64,000 nucleotides of DNA from Lachnospiraceae bacterium UBA2864 (GCA_002350525.1 DEFA01000036.1:1-64000), one strand, 5' to 3'; positions 51,337-60,150 are shown, counted from the first letter of the stretch. Notes: generated by a model not told the origin, from the sequence alone. Numbers and translations are program-made.

Positions 51337-54300
51337 ATGAATGCCGGTGAAGTTTGGAGTGTTTTGGGAATTGAAGAAACAAAAGATCAGGACAGCATAA
51401 TCGCTGCTTATCGTTCAAAGGTCGTAGGTGTTAATCCGGAAGATGATCCGGAAGGATTTAAGCGTCTCAGAGAAGCTTTTGATGAAGCGATGAGACTGAG
51501 TCAGGAGACGGCTGAAGAAGAGACCGGTTCCAAAGAAGCGGTGGATCCGAAATTTCAGCCGCTCGTAGACAGGATGATCGAAGCTTATGATGATATAGAA
51601 TCAAGAATAGACTGCGATGTATGGAAAGAGATTTTCAGTGATCCTCTCTGCACGGATCTCGATACGGCGGACCAGGCAAGAGAAGAATTCCTGAAGGTCG
51701 CCCTTGACAGATTCTATCTGCCTCATGAGGTCTGGGCTCTTGCTGATGAGACCTTTTCGATAAGCCTTGATCTGAAGAATCTTAAGGAAGTTTTTCCTGC
51801 GGATTTTATGGACTTCGTTTCATTTCATTCGCAGAATGACGATTTCTTCGAGTACAGTTATTTCATGCCTCGGGGCAGCTACAATGAGATAATCAGACAG
51901 GCCGATATTAAGATCCCCGAGCTTCATAAGAGAGAGACGAATTATAAGCTTTCGGATTATATCTGTCATTATGACAATTATATCCGTGAGGCTGCGGTTG
52001 TGATTCAGCCGATTGAAGATATAAATGCCGTGAGAAAGAGCGAGAATCCGGATTATATTCCGGATAATGTCGAGCCCGACGCTATAGACAGGCTCTACAG
52101 TTCGGTACGTATGTTCCTTACTTCGGAGATATGGCATCCTATGGAATATACGGCTATGATGAGGCTTCTGGATTTTGAAGGACGTTATGAAGAGGCACAT
52201 TATATGGCGCGTGCCGTACTGAATACCGGCCTTTACGACTTCATGGATATTTACGGCAAGACCAATGCCTGCTATATAATCGTAAATCATGCACTTATTA
52301 ACAAAGTAAATCCCGAGATCGAACCGGAGAGATCCGCTCATCCTCTTATGACGGAAGAGGATATTAAGGTAGTTACGGAAACCCTGGAGAAGATACTCGA
52401 AGAGAGGGAGAGATTTAATCTTGCTCTTCGTGCAAAGATTATGCTCCTCTGCCTGAAGGGTGAGTATGAAGATGCGAATGATGTGCTGCTCAAGCTCTTT
52501 GAGGTTGATAATCAGAACTCTGATGCAACCCTGCTTCTTCCTTACATAAATAACAAGCTCGTTGAATATTATGCGGAGAAGGTTGAGAAGGAGCCGGACA
52601 ATCCGAAGCATAAGATAGATAAATGCTGGAGTCTCTTCAGATGTGACAGAAAAGAAGAAGCAATTGAAAGTCTCGAAGAAATGTCGGATATGGATCCGGA
52701 GTCGGATCTGTATACGGATTACTGTAATCTCATCGGAAGATGCTACAGCAGGATCGACGATTTTGATAAGGCTGAGCCGTTCCTTATAGAATGGATGACG
52801 AGGCTTGAAGATATCGAAAAAAGATATAACAAAGATCCCGAAAGCGTGAGTGAAGAAGATGCAAAGCGTCTTAAGAGGATCGGATACAGTTATTATCTTG
52901 TCGGTGCGGCCAAATTCAAATTGAATGATTTTGAAGAAGCTGAGAAATATATAAAGCTTTCGGTTGAAAAGGAGAGGGATGAGGTAGATATTCCTTATTA
53001 TCTCGAAACACTGGGAGCACTCTATCAGCAGAAGCAGGACTACGCGGCTGCAATGGATGTATGGAACAGGATGCTTGAGATGAATAAGTATAATATTTCC
53101 ACCTATATCCACAGACAGGAGACCGCATTTAAAATGCGTGACGCACAGCTTGTAATAGATGATTATCATATCATCCTTCAACATGCGCCGCAGTATCCTA
53201 AGTCATATTATTATGCCGCAAAGATATTCTATATTTATGATCATAATGAGGATCTCGAAGAAGTCTTTGCAAGAGCAGAGGAAAACGGAGTTCACAGCAC
53301 TTCTCTCGAGCTTGTAAAAGCCGATCATCTGAAAGAGATGAATAAGCTTGATGAAGCCGGCGTGATATACGAGGAACTGGATAAAAAGATAAAAAGCGGT
53401 GAAAGTGATTTTGAGGAATTTGAAACTCTTAAAGATTATTATCTTTCGGCCGGACATTTTAAGAATATAAAGGATGAATCCCCGGAGGAATACTATAAGG
53501 CGGGACTCGAAAAGTTCCCGGAGGATCCGGCCCTTAACTATGCTATGGGCCTTTATCTCTATGAGCACGATAAGTATTCAGAAGCGGAAGAGTTCTTTAA
53601 GAAGACGCTTCAGTATAATCCGAAACATCATGCGGCCAACAACAAGCTGTCCCGCGTATATTCCGACATTTACGATGATACGGAGAATCCGGAGAAGTAC
53701 AAACAGGCTGTCGAATATGCCACAAAGCAGCTTGATAATAACGATGATGATTATTACTATGTTGAGAGAGCACTGCTTTACTCAGGTGGATATGAATTTG
53801 AAAAAGTTATAGAAGACTGTGACAGGGCTATCGAAAAGGATGAGACCAACTATTATGCATATAATGCCAGAGGCTATGCCTATATGATGCTTAAGGATTA
53901 TCCGAATGCCGAAGACAGCTTCATGACAGGAATCCGTCTTATGAAGGATGCGGATGTGAGCGATAAGCTTTCCAATCTGTATCATAACCTTGCAAGATGC
54001 TACGATATGCAGGAGAAGTTCAGCGAGGCAATCACGGTTTTAAGAAATGTCATCATAATCTTCGGTGAAAATATAAATGTTCACAGCAGGATAGCAAAAT
54101 CTCTCCGCAGAGCAGGAAGGTATGATGAAGCATTAAATGAATGTGAGACAATGCTCAAGTACCATAAGGAGAAGTTTGAGGAAACGGGAAATGAATGGTA
54201 TCTTGAATACATAATGGAAGATTATGATCAGATGTTCACCGTATGCCTGAGTAAGGGTGATTATCGAAAAGCTCAGTTTATAAAAGATGAGCGCATATAT

Positions 54301-54921
54301 AAGATGATCAACGATAATCGTCTGCTAACTGCAAGACGAGCTATAAAGAATGATAACGTATCCTGCAATATCCTTCAGAAGGTTGCAGCAATCGAATATT
54401 ACGATGCCAGGGATTATAAGAAGGCTTATAAACTCTACGAAGAAGCGTATAATCTTCTCCAGCCTGTTTCATCTGTGACTGATAACAGCATGAGATCGAC
54501 ACTTATCGATATATGTGTCGAGATGGGTGGAGCGGCCTGGAGACTCGGTAAGTACGGTGTTTCGAGAAGACTTGCAGAGGTGGCCGTAAATACAATTAAC
54601 AAGATGTCGGGTTCGGTTGATAATTATCTTAACTATCACAGAAGCGCAGCTTACCGTAAGAAGGATTTCGCTATGATTCTTGCCATGTCGGGTAAAATGG
54701 ATGAAGCCGAAGCACTTGCAAAGAGCGTGATCGATTCTCCGAGATGCTCCTTCTGCAGACACAGTTCCTGCTATGAGGCATATCTATCGCTTGCGAAGAT
54801 ATGTGAATTTAAGAATGACAAAGAGGGTGCTTTGGAGTATTATAAAAAGGCGAACGAAATTGGATACGATGACAGTGAGGTTATCAATGCATTGATGGCC
54901 TTCACAGGAGGTAGAAATTGA
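51337..54921 (+). CDS. J-like N-terminal domain plus TPR protein, partner of the next-door Hsp70
   Basis: A 1194-residue cytosolic protein. Residues about 3-50 (AGEVWSVLGIEETKDQDSII then AAYRSKVVGVNPEDDPEGFK) read like a DnaJ J-domain, but the HPD tripeptide that drives Hsp70 is N33-P34-E35. Most of the rest is built of tetratricopeptide-type helix pairs (for example YRCYSRIDDFDKAEPFLIEW-like units; YDMQEKFSEAITVLRNVI; YEEALNECETMLKYH-like units), with charged, Asp/Glu-rich composition. GAGGGGA lies before the ATG. Its last codons overlap the Hsp70 gene start by 4 bases, so the two are translationally coupled. A co-chaperone or client-scaffold role is inference. Confidence 0.75.
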   Translation: MNAGEVWSVLGIEETKDQDSIIAAYRSKVVGVNPEDDPEGFKRLREAFDEAMRLSQETAEEETGSKEAVDPKFQPLVDRMIEAYDDIESRIDCDVWKEIFSDPLCTDLDTADQAREEFLKVALDRFYLPHEVWALADETFSISLDLKNLKEVFPADFMDFVSFHSQNDDFFEYSYFMPRGSYNEIIRQADIKIPELHKRETNYKLSDYICHYDNYIREAAVVIQPIEDINAVRKSENPDYIPDNVEPDAIDRLYSSVRMFLTSEIWHPMEYTAMMRLLDFEGRYEEAHYMARAVLNTGLYDFMDIYGKTNACYIIVNHALINKVNPEIEPERSAHPLMTEEDIKVVTETLEKILEERERFNLALRAKIMLLCLKGEYEDANDVLLKLFEVDNQNSDATLLLPYINNKLVEYYAEKVEKEPDNPKHKIDKCWSLFRCDRKEEAIESLEEMSDMDPESDLYTDYCNLIGRCYSRIDDFDKAEPFLIEWMTRLEDIEKRYNKDPESVSEEDAKRLKRIGYSYYLVGAAKFKLNDFEEAEKYIKLSVEKERDEVDIPYYLETLGALYQQKQDYAAAMDVWNRMLEMNKYNISTYIHRQETAFKMRDAQLVIDDYHIILQHAPQYPKSYYYAAKIFYIYDHNEDLEEVFARAEENGVHSTSLELVKADHLKEMNKLDEAGVIYEELDKKIKSGESDFEEFETLKDYYLSAGHFKNIKDESPEEYYKAGLEKFPEDPALNYAMGLYLYEHDKYSEAEEFFKKTLQYNPKHHAANNKLSRVYSDIYDDTENPEKYKQAVEYATKQLDNNDDDYYYVERALLYSGGYEFEKVIEDCDRAIEKDETNYYAYNARGYAYMMLKDYPNAEDSFMTGIRLMKDADVSDKLSNLYHNLARCYDMQEKFSEAITVLRNVIIIFGENINVHSRIAKSLRRAGRYDEALNECETMLKYHKEKFEETGNEWYLEYIMEDYDQMFTVCLSKGDYRKAQFIKDERIYKMINDNRLLTARRAIKNDNVSCNILQKVAAIEYYDARDYKKAYKLYEEAYNLLQPVSSVTDNSMRSTLIDICVEMGGAAWRLGKYGVSRRLAEVAVNTINKMSGSVDNYLNYHRSAAYRKKDFAMILAMSGKMDEAEALAKSVIDSPRCSFCRHSSCYEAYLSLAKICEFKNDKEGALEYYKKANEIGYDDSEVINALMAFTGGRN

Positions 54922-56615
54922 TTATTGGAATTGATCTCGGTACGACCAACAGCCTCGTTGCCTATTACACGGATGAAGGTCCGAAGGTTATACCGAACAG
55001 ATTTGGTGACGTGCTTACGCCTTCAGTCGTAAGTATAGATGAAAATGATAATATATTCGTAGGTAAGACTGCAGTCGAGAGAATGCAGCTGTATCCGGAA
55101 ACCAGTGCTGCTGTATTTAAGAGAAGCATGGGCTCCGATAAGAAATTCGATCTAGGTTCAAAGTCTTTCACAGCAGAGGAACTTTCGAGTTTTGTCTTAA
55201 GAGCACTTAAGGAGGATGCCGAAACTTTTCTCGGCGAAGAAGTAACGGAAGCGGTCATTTCGGTTCCGGCATATTTCAACGATATGAGAAGAAAGTCTAC
55301 TAAGAGAGCAGGTGAGCTCGCCGGACTTAAGGTTGAGAGAATCATAAGCGAGCCTACTGCGGCAGCAATCGCTTACGGATTATATAACGATACGAAACCT
55401 GCAAAGAATCTTGTGTTCGATCTGGGCGGCGGTACATTTGATGTATCTATTCTCGATTATTTCCCGCCTATACTTGAAGTAAGGGCCGTTGCAGGAGATA
55501 ACTTCCTAGGAGGAGAGGATTTCACCGAGATTCTGGAGAGAATGTTCTACGAGAAGAACGAGAACATCCGTAAGGAAGCTTTGGAATATCGTGAACTTAA
55601 GATGATCCACAGACAGGCGGAGCTTGCAAAGAAGAACTTTTCGGAGTCGGGCACCGTGTGTATGAAGGTAAAGATCGGTGAGGAAATCATAGAGACCGAG
55701 ATTACCGAGAAGGAATATGATAAAGAATGTGAAGATCTCTACGAGAAGATCAGAGGTCCTGTAAAGAGAGCTCTTGCGGATGCAAAGCTTAAGCTCAGTG
55801 ATATCGATAAGATAGTACTTGTCGGAGGAGCTACCCGTCTTCCGGGTGTAAGAAGCTTTGTAAGCAAACTCTTTAAGAGCTTCCCTGATACTACGGTAAA
55901 TCCGGATGAGGCGGTTGCTCTCGGAGCGGCTATTCAGGGAGCCATGAAGGAAAGACGCGAGTCCATTAAGGAAGTTGTACTTACCGATGTATGTCCTTTT
56001 ACACTCGGTACGGAAGTATCGGTTGACCTCGGCGGAAATCACAGAGAGTCGGGACATTTCTTCCCGATCATAGAGAGAAATACAGTTATCCCGGCCAGCC
56101 GTACAGAGAGATTCTATACGGTAAGAGACGATCAGACAAAAATCGATATAGAAGTGCTTCAGGGTGAGAGCCGTATGGCACGTAACAACCTGCTTCTCGG
56201 AACGCTTGAACTTGATGTTCCGAAGGGAAAAGCCGGAGAACAGTCGGTTGATGTAACTTACACCTATGATATCAACTCCATCCTGGAGGTTGAGGTTACG
56301 GTTGTTGCAACAGGAAAGAAAATCCGTAAGATCATAAAGGGTCAGTATACGGAGATGACAGATGAGGAAATCGAGAAGAGATTCCTTGAATTGTCATATC
56401 TTAAGATCCATCCGCGTGATCAGGAAGAAAACAAACTTGTTCTTCTGAGATGTGAAAGACTCTATGAGGAGAGTCTCGGAATGGACAGAGAGTATATCGA
56501 AGAACAGGTTCGTAAGTTCGAACTTGCACTTTCATCACAGGATAAGAGAATGATCGAGAAAGAACGTAAAGCTCTTACTCAGTTCCTTGATGAATGGGAG
56601 AAGGGTGAATTCTAA
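54918..56615 (+). CDS. short Hsp70 family protein (DnaK-like)
   Basis: A 565-residue Hsp70-type protein. The ATPase domain is intact: GIDLGTTNSLVAYYTDEG (phosphate 1), FDLGGGTFDVSILDYF (phosphate 2) and VLVGGATRLPGVRSF (adenosine), with SEPTAAAIAYGL between. The C-terminal substrate domain is present (PFTLGTEVSVDLGG; LGTLELDVPKGKAGEQSVDV) but the lid is short, so it is 45-75 residues smaller than DnaK. It lacks a grpE/dnaJ neighbourhood and instead is coupled to the J-like TPR protein. The start is TTG at 54918 with AGGAGG 6 bases upstream; TTGA joins start and stop. It is likely a specialised paralog, not the main DnaK. Confidence 0.88.
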   Translation: MIIGIDLGTTNSLVAYYTDEGPKVIPNRFGDVLTPSVVSIDENDNIFVGKTAVERMQLYPETSAAVFKRSMGSDKKFDLGSKSFTAEELSSFVLRALKEDAETFLGEEVTEAVISVPAYFNDMRRKSTKRAGELAGLKVERIISEPTAAAIAYGLYNDTKPAKNLVFDLGGGTFDVSILDYFPPILEVRAVAGDNFLGGEDFTEILERMFYEKNENIRKEALEYRELKMIHRQAELAKKNFSESGTVCMKVKIGEEIIETEITEKEYDKECEDLYEKIRGPVKRALADAKLKLSDIDKIVLVGGATRLPGVRSFVSKLFKSFPDTTVNPDEAVALGAAIQGAMKERRESIKEVVLTDVCPFTLGTEVSVDLGGNHRESGHFFPIIERNTVIPASRTERFYTVRDDQTKIDIEVLQGESRMARNNLLLGTLELDVPKGKAGEQSVDVTYTYDINSILEVEVTVVATGKKIRKIIKGQYTEMTDEEIEKRFLELSYLKIHPRDQEENKLVLLRCERLYEESLGMDREYIEEQVRKFELALSSQDKRMIEKERKALTQFLDEWEKGEF

Positions 56616-56706
56616 CGCTTATACTCGTTAACGTATGTTAAATTGTACAAAAAATCTATCTAAAATTTGGTAAAACTATCATAAATATAGAAAATTTTAC
56701 GACGTA

Positions 56707-56735
56707 TTGAAAAAATGTTAAAAAAATATTACAAT
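56707..56735 (+). promoter_or_regulatory. promoter of the histone-like gene
   Basis: TTGAAA (56707-56712) and TACAAT (56730-56735) are spaced by 17 bases within an extremely AT-rich 180-base gap. Confidence 0.75.
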
Positions 56736-56801
56736 TTAGCACGTAAACTTCAGTATTTATAACGTATTAATTATGTTTAGTTAAAACGGAGGAAATCAAA
56801 A

Positions 56802-57395
56802 ATGGCAGTTAAGAAGGCAAGCGTTAAAGATCTCGCTGAGAAGGCAGCAGCAGCTAAGAAGGCTGAGGCTAAGGTAGAGGTTAAGGAAGAGGCTAAGGTA
56901 GAAGCTCCAAAGGCAGCACCTGCAAAGAAGGAAGAAGCAGCAAAGAAGGAAGAGGCTCCAAAGGCAGCAGCTAAGAAGGCACCTGCAAAGAAGGCAGCAG
57001 CAAAGAAGGAAGAGGCTCCAAAGGCAGCAGCTAAGAAGGCACCTGCAAAGAAGACAGCAGCACCTGCAAAGAAGGCAGAGGCAGCAAAGAAGGAAGCTCC
57101 AAAGGCAGCAGCTAAGAAAGCAGCACCTGCAAAGAAGGCAGAGGCAGCAAAGAAGGAAGCTCCAAAGGCAGCAGCTAAGAAGGCAGCACCTGCTAAGAAG
57201 CCGGCAGCTAAGAAATCTACAGTTAATCTTTATGTTCAGTATCAGGGTGGTAACGTTGCTACAGATGATATCGTAAAGAAGGCTCTTGAGGTTTCCGGAA
57301 AGAAGTCTGTTAAGGAACTTAACGTATATTATCAGCCGGAGAACAACATCGTTTACTTCACAGCAGATGGTGAGAACGGTTCTTTCAACTACTAA
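56802..57395 (+). CDS. histone H1-like Lys/Ala-rich protein with DUF6465 domain
   Basis: A 197-residue highly basic protein. Residues about 1-138 are low-complexity Lys, Ala, Glu and Pro repeats (such as EAPKAAAKKAPAKK and EAPKAAAKKAAPAKK) like eukaryotic histone H1 tails and the bacterial Hc1/AlgP type. The last 57 residues (TVNLYVQYQGGNVATDDIVK; ELNVYYQPENNIVYFTADGE) form a small folded domain that resembles DUF6465, found in Lachnospiraceae. DNA binding and nucleoid function are inferred from charge. GGAGG lies before the ATG, the promoter is strong and codon use is extremely uniform, so high expression is likely. Confidence 0.8.
   Translation: MAVKKASVKDLAEKAAAAKKAEAKVEVKEEAKVEAPKAAPAKKEEAAKKEEAPKAAAKKAPAKKAAAKKEEAPKAAAKKAPAKKTAAPAKKAEAAKKEAPKAAAKKAAPAKKAEAAKKEAPKAAAKKAAPAKKPAAKKSTVNLYVQYQGGNVATDDIVKKALEVSGKKSVKELNVYYQPENNIVYFTADGENGSFNY
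56936..57205 (+). repeat. in-frame DNA repeats of 60 and 63 bp
   Basis: Inside the histone-like gene a 60-bp unit (20 codons) recurs near 56940 and 57000, and a 63-bp unit (21 codons) recurs from 57078 and 57141 with near identity at DNA level. Exact DNA repeats in coding sequence can expand or contract by slippage, so copy number may vary between strains. Confidence 0.7.
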
Positions 57396-57419
57396 GATTT
57401 ACTTTTATAGATAAAAAAT

Positions 57420-57449
57420 GCGACAGGTCATTGGCCTGTCGCTTTTTTT
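57420..57449. terminator. bidirectional intrinsic terminator
   Basis: GCGACAGG and CCTGTCGC form an 8-bp stem with a 7-base loop, followed on the + strand by seven T residues and preceded by six A residues. It serves both the histone-like gene and the convergent clpX-like gene, whose stop codon lies at its edge. Confidence 0.9.
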
Positions 57450-58863
57450 AATCCTGTCCGCGGAGCTTTATGATCGGTGAACCCTTACCGTTGATATAGT
57501 CACCTGTTATAATGACCGATCCGATGGTGTCATCACGAGGAACCATGTACATGATATCAAGCATGAAGTCCTCCATGATAGAGCGGAGTGCTCTGGCACC
57601 GGTCTTTCTCTCGGCTGCTTTTTCCGCAATGGCTTCGTATGCCGAGTCATCGAATTCGAGATTTACTTCATCGAGACGGAGAAGCTTCTGATACTGCTTA
57701 ACAATTGCGTTTCTCGGTTCTCTGAGGATTCTCTCATACATTTCCTTATCCAGAGAATCAAGTGTAAAGATTACAGGAAGTCTTCCGATGAACTCAGGAA
57801 TCATACCGAAAGTTCTTAAGTCCTCGGTTGTTACGTGAGATAAGAGCTTCGTATCGTTATCGAGTTCCGAACGAAGGGCGGCTCCGAATCCCATGGAAGA
57901 CTTGGCTGCAAGACGTTCCTTGATGATATCTTCGATATCAGGAAAGGCACCGCCGCAGATGAAGAGGATATTGGTCGTATCCATCATTGTGGTCGGAGTC
58001 ATAGCATTCTTGCTTCCCGATCCGACAGGTACTTCGACTTCGGCTCCTTCAAGAAGTTTGAGGAGTCCCTGCTGTACGGCTTCACCGCTGACATCACGTG
58101 AACGCTGTTCCTGCTTCTTGGCAATCTTATCTATCTCATCTATGAAGACTATTCCGTGCTCTGCGCGTTCTACATCGTTATCGGCAGCGGCAAGAAGTTT
58201 TGAAAGCACGCTTTCGACATCATCACCGATATATCCGGCTTCTGTAAGAGAAGTGGCATCCGTGATGGCAAGAGGTACATCAAGTATCTTTGCTATGGTC
58301 TTAACAAGATATGTCTTACCGCATCCTGTAGGTCCTATCATAAGCATGTTGGACTTTTCGATTTCAACATTATCAAGTTCATCAGGTGTATTCTTCGAAT
58401 CAGCCTGCTCGGAGAAAACTCTCTTATAATGGTTATATACCGCAACCGACATAACCTTCTTTGCATATTCCTGACCTACAACATCGAGGTCCAGAAGCTT
58501 CTTGATGTCATGAGGCGCAGGAAGATCCTTGAGTGACTTGATCTTTCCCGATTCATCGGTCTTACCGTCCGCAGCTGATGCAGTATCGTTTTTCTTCTTC
58601 TTGACTTTTTGAGAATTCGGAATATCCATGTTAGGAAATATCATATTCATGTTATCTATTCCCGGAATATTTCCCAGTATTGAGAAAGGACTGCTGTTGA
58701 TCTGATTTAAAGTCTTGTTGATGCAGTCTGCACATACATTTACGCCCTTTGAAAGAGTGATAAGCTTTCCGGCCTGAGACTCGGGACGCTTACACATGTA
58801 GCAGTACTTCTCATATTCGTCATCGTTATTGTTCTGATCGTTGTTTCCGTTGTTATCTGGCAT
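57448..58863 (-). CDS. clpX: ClpX-like AAA+ unfoldase
   Basis: A 471-residue ClpX-type protein, about 50 residues longer than usual. C21-x2-C24 and C44-x2-C47 form the N-terminal zinc domain after an Asn/Asp-rich leader. A linker of about 60 residues rich in Lys, Asp and Ser follows. The AAA+ module has GPTGCGKTYL (Walker A), IVFIDEIDKI (Walker B) and RKTGARALRSI (sensor 2). The pore loop is GYIG (Y211) where GYVG is usual. The loop that docks ClpP, IGF in canonical ClpX, reads M324-G325-F326. No clpP or tig gene is adjacent. It may be a second ClpX. GGAGGA precedes the ATG. Confidence 0.88.
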   Translation of the reverse strand: MPDNNGNNDQNNNDDEYEKYCYMCKRPESQAGKLITLSKGVNVCADCINKTLNQINSSPFSILGNIPGIDNMNMIFPNMDIPNSQKVKKKKNDTASAADGKTDESGKIKSLKDLPAPHDIKKLLDLDVVGQEYAKKVMSVAVYNHYKRVFSEQADSKNTPDELDNVEIEKSNMLMIGPTGCGKTYLVKTIAKILDVPLAITDATSLTEAGYIGDDVESVLSKLLAAADNDVERAEHGIVFIDEIDKIAKKQEQRSRDVSGEAVQQGLLKLLEGAEVEVPVGSGSKNAMTPTTMMDTTNILFICGGAFPDIEDIIKERLAAKSSMGFGAALRSELDNDTKLLSHVTTEDLRTFGMIPEFIGRLPVIFTLDSLDKEMYERILREPRNAIVKQYQKLLRLDEVNLEFDDSAYEAIAEKAAERKTGARALRSIMEDFMLDIMYMVPRDDTIGSVIITGDYINGKGSPIIKLRGQD

Positions 58864-58882
58864 TATGCTTTTTCCTCCGATT

Positions 58883-58901
58883 GTTCTGTCCCGGACAGAA
58901 C
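58883..58901 (-). promoter_or_regulatory. palindrome in the clpX-like leader
   Basis: GTTCTGTCC, one central base, and GGACAGAAC form a perfect 9-bp inverted repeat 20 bases before the start codon and 5 bases from the ribosome-binding site (minus strand). CGATTG-like flanks occur on both sides. It could be an operator or an RNA hairpin that affects translation. Confidence 0.55.
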
Positions 58902-58932
58902 CGATTGTTTATAATTTACATTTATAGACTAG

Positions 58933-58962
58933 ATTATAACAAAACTCTGTTAGACTTTACAA
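58933..58962 (-). promoter_or_regulatory. promoter of the clpX-like gene
   Basis: On the minus strand TTGTAA (58962-58957) and TATAAT (58938-58933) are 18 bases apart. Transcription would start near 58926 and include the palindrome in the leader. Confidence 0.6.
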
Positions 58963-58964
58963 TA

Positions 58965-58993
58965 TTGAAATGAACGTCCGTTAGTGATAAGAT
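58965..58993 (+). promoter_or_regulatory. promoter of the glycerophosphodiesterase gene
   Basis: TTGAAA (58965-58970) and TAAGAT (58988-58993) are 17 bases apart, with TGA just ahead of the -10 as an extended element. It is back to back with the clpX-like promoter, with -35 boxes only 2 bases apart. Confidence 0.65.
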
Positions 58994-59018
58994 ACGCGGG
59001 TAGGAGGGACAGACTTAT

Positions 59019-59759
59019 ATGACTAAGATCGTAGCCCATAGGGGCGCTTCATATCTGGCAGGAAGAGATAATACTTTGGAAAGCTTCCGCCTTGCTATAG
59101 AACTCGGTGCCGATATGGTCGAATTCGACGTAAGAAGTACAAGAGATAATGTGCTTGTTGCATTTCATGACAGTACATTTGCGGATTCGCCGATATCATG
59201 GCTTACCTTCGATAAGCTTGAGAAGGAAGCGGAGGCAAGAGGATTCCATGTTCCTACTTTTGAGGAAGTTCTGGAACTTTGTCACGGCAAGATCAGAATG
59301 GATATAGAGATCAAAGAATCAGGCTTTGAGAGTAAAATCGTTAAGCTATGCCAGAAGTATCTGGATTATAATGAGTATACCATCAAGTCATTCTTTGAAA
59401 AGATTGTATATAAGATAAAAAAACTTGATAAGAATATTACTACGGGACTGCTTCTCGGAATGAGAACCATGAATCCCATAAGAAGACTAAGTGAGATATT
59501 TCCTTACGGAAGGGTTCTCCGCTGCAGATGTGACTTTGTGTCACCGAACGAGTGGCTTGTGAGATTCGGATTTGTGGAAAGAATGCATTTCCATAAGATC
59601 CCTGTTTATGTATGGACTGTCAACAAGAAGAGAACCATGAAGAGATATCTCAGAATGGGTGTCGACGGACTTATAACCGATAAGCCGGACGCTGCGCTTT
59701 TTGTCAGAAAAGAGCTTATCAGACAGAGGAAACCACTTAAAAGGACACTTGAGAAGTAA
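59019..59759 (+). CDS. glycerophosphodiester phosphodiesterase (UgpQ type)
   Basis: A 246-residue cytosolic GDPD enzyme without signal peptide. The catalytic and metal motifs are clear: H7-R8 in VAHRGAS, NTLESFRLAIELGADMVEFD with the metal-binding glutamate and aspartate, and FHDSTF with the second histidine near residue 48. WTVNKKRTMKRYLRMGVDGL near the end is the conserved closing element. It hydrolyses glycerophosphodiesters to glycerol 3-phosphate and an alcohol. Length is that of cytosolic UgpQ. The basic C-terminus (RQRKPLKRTLEK) is slightly extended. TAGGAGGGA precedes the ATG. Confidence 0.93.
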   Translation: MTKIVAHRGASYLAGRDNTLESFRLAIELGADMVEFDVRSTRDNVLVAFHDSTFADSPISWLTFDKLEKEAEARGFHVPTFEEVLELCHGKIRMDIEIKESGFESKIVKLCQKYLDYNEYTIKSFFEKIVYKIKKLDKNITTGLLLGMRTMNPIRRLSEIFPYGRVLRCRCDFVSPNEWLVRFGFVERMHFHKIPVYVWTVNKKRTMKRYLRMGVDGLITDKPDAALFVRKELIRQRKPLKRTLEK

Positions 59760-59784
59760 ATGCTTTGGGGAGGCAAGAGGGGTT

Positions 59785-60150
59785 ATGAAGAAAAGAATAA
59801 AAGCTTATACGGCTTATATTGACGAACTTCTGAAAAGCGAAGGAGACCGGGACTGGGATCTTGAGATAGAAAAACACCTGGATCAGATAGGCTTTTTCAT
59901 GCATGAGAGACTTGTACATCTCCTTGTATTTATACTTGTTGCAATCTGCACTGTAATATCGATCCTTGCACTTGTTGTATCGGAGAAGATAGTTATCCTG
60001 CCTCTTATAGTCATGCTTTTTGTACTTCTTGTGCCGTACTGTATGCACTATTATCTTCTTGAAAACTCTGTACAGTATATGTACAGGCAGTATGATGAGA
60101 TGAGAAAGAAGAAAGAAGGCGTTGACAAAGCGTTTTCCGAGAAGTTATAA
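59785..60150 (+). CDS. small two-helix membrane protein, unknown function
   Basis: A 121-residue protein. A charged N-terminal part (LKSEGDRDWDLEIEKHLDQI) is followed by two adjacent membrane segments (LLVFILVAICTVISILALVV and ILPLIVMLFVLLVPYCM) and a Lys/Glu-rich tail. Both ends should face the same side, probably the cytoplasm. No family is recognised. ATG 59785 is chosen over upstream starts because GGGGAGG and AAGAGGGG lie just before it; the longer frame runs into the phosphodiesterase gene. It sits between that gene and a polysaccharide deacetylase. Confidence 0.65.
   Translation: MKKRIKAYTAYIDELLKSEGDRDWDLEIEKHLDQIGFFMHERLVHLLVFILVAICTVISILALVVSEKIVILPLIVMLFVLLVPYCMHYYLLENSVQYMYRQYDEMRKKKEGVDKAFSEKL

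Noticed and set aside
51820..53184. 454-codon open frame antisense to the J-like TPR gene
   Set aside because: The sense strand codes for a coherent TPR protein. The antisense frame stays open because of codon bias, has no ribosome-binding site and its product is a Leu/Ile/Arg-rich sequence with no family features.
56936..57205. Possible CRISPR-like or minisatellite array
   Set aside because: The repeats have no unique spacers and lie in frame within a coding sequence; they encode Lys/Ala repeats.
57893..58429. 178-codon + strand frame opposite the clpX-like gene
   Set aside because: The minus-strand frame contains all ClpX motifs; the + frame is a Ser/Leu-rich shadow.
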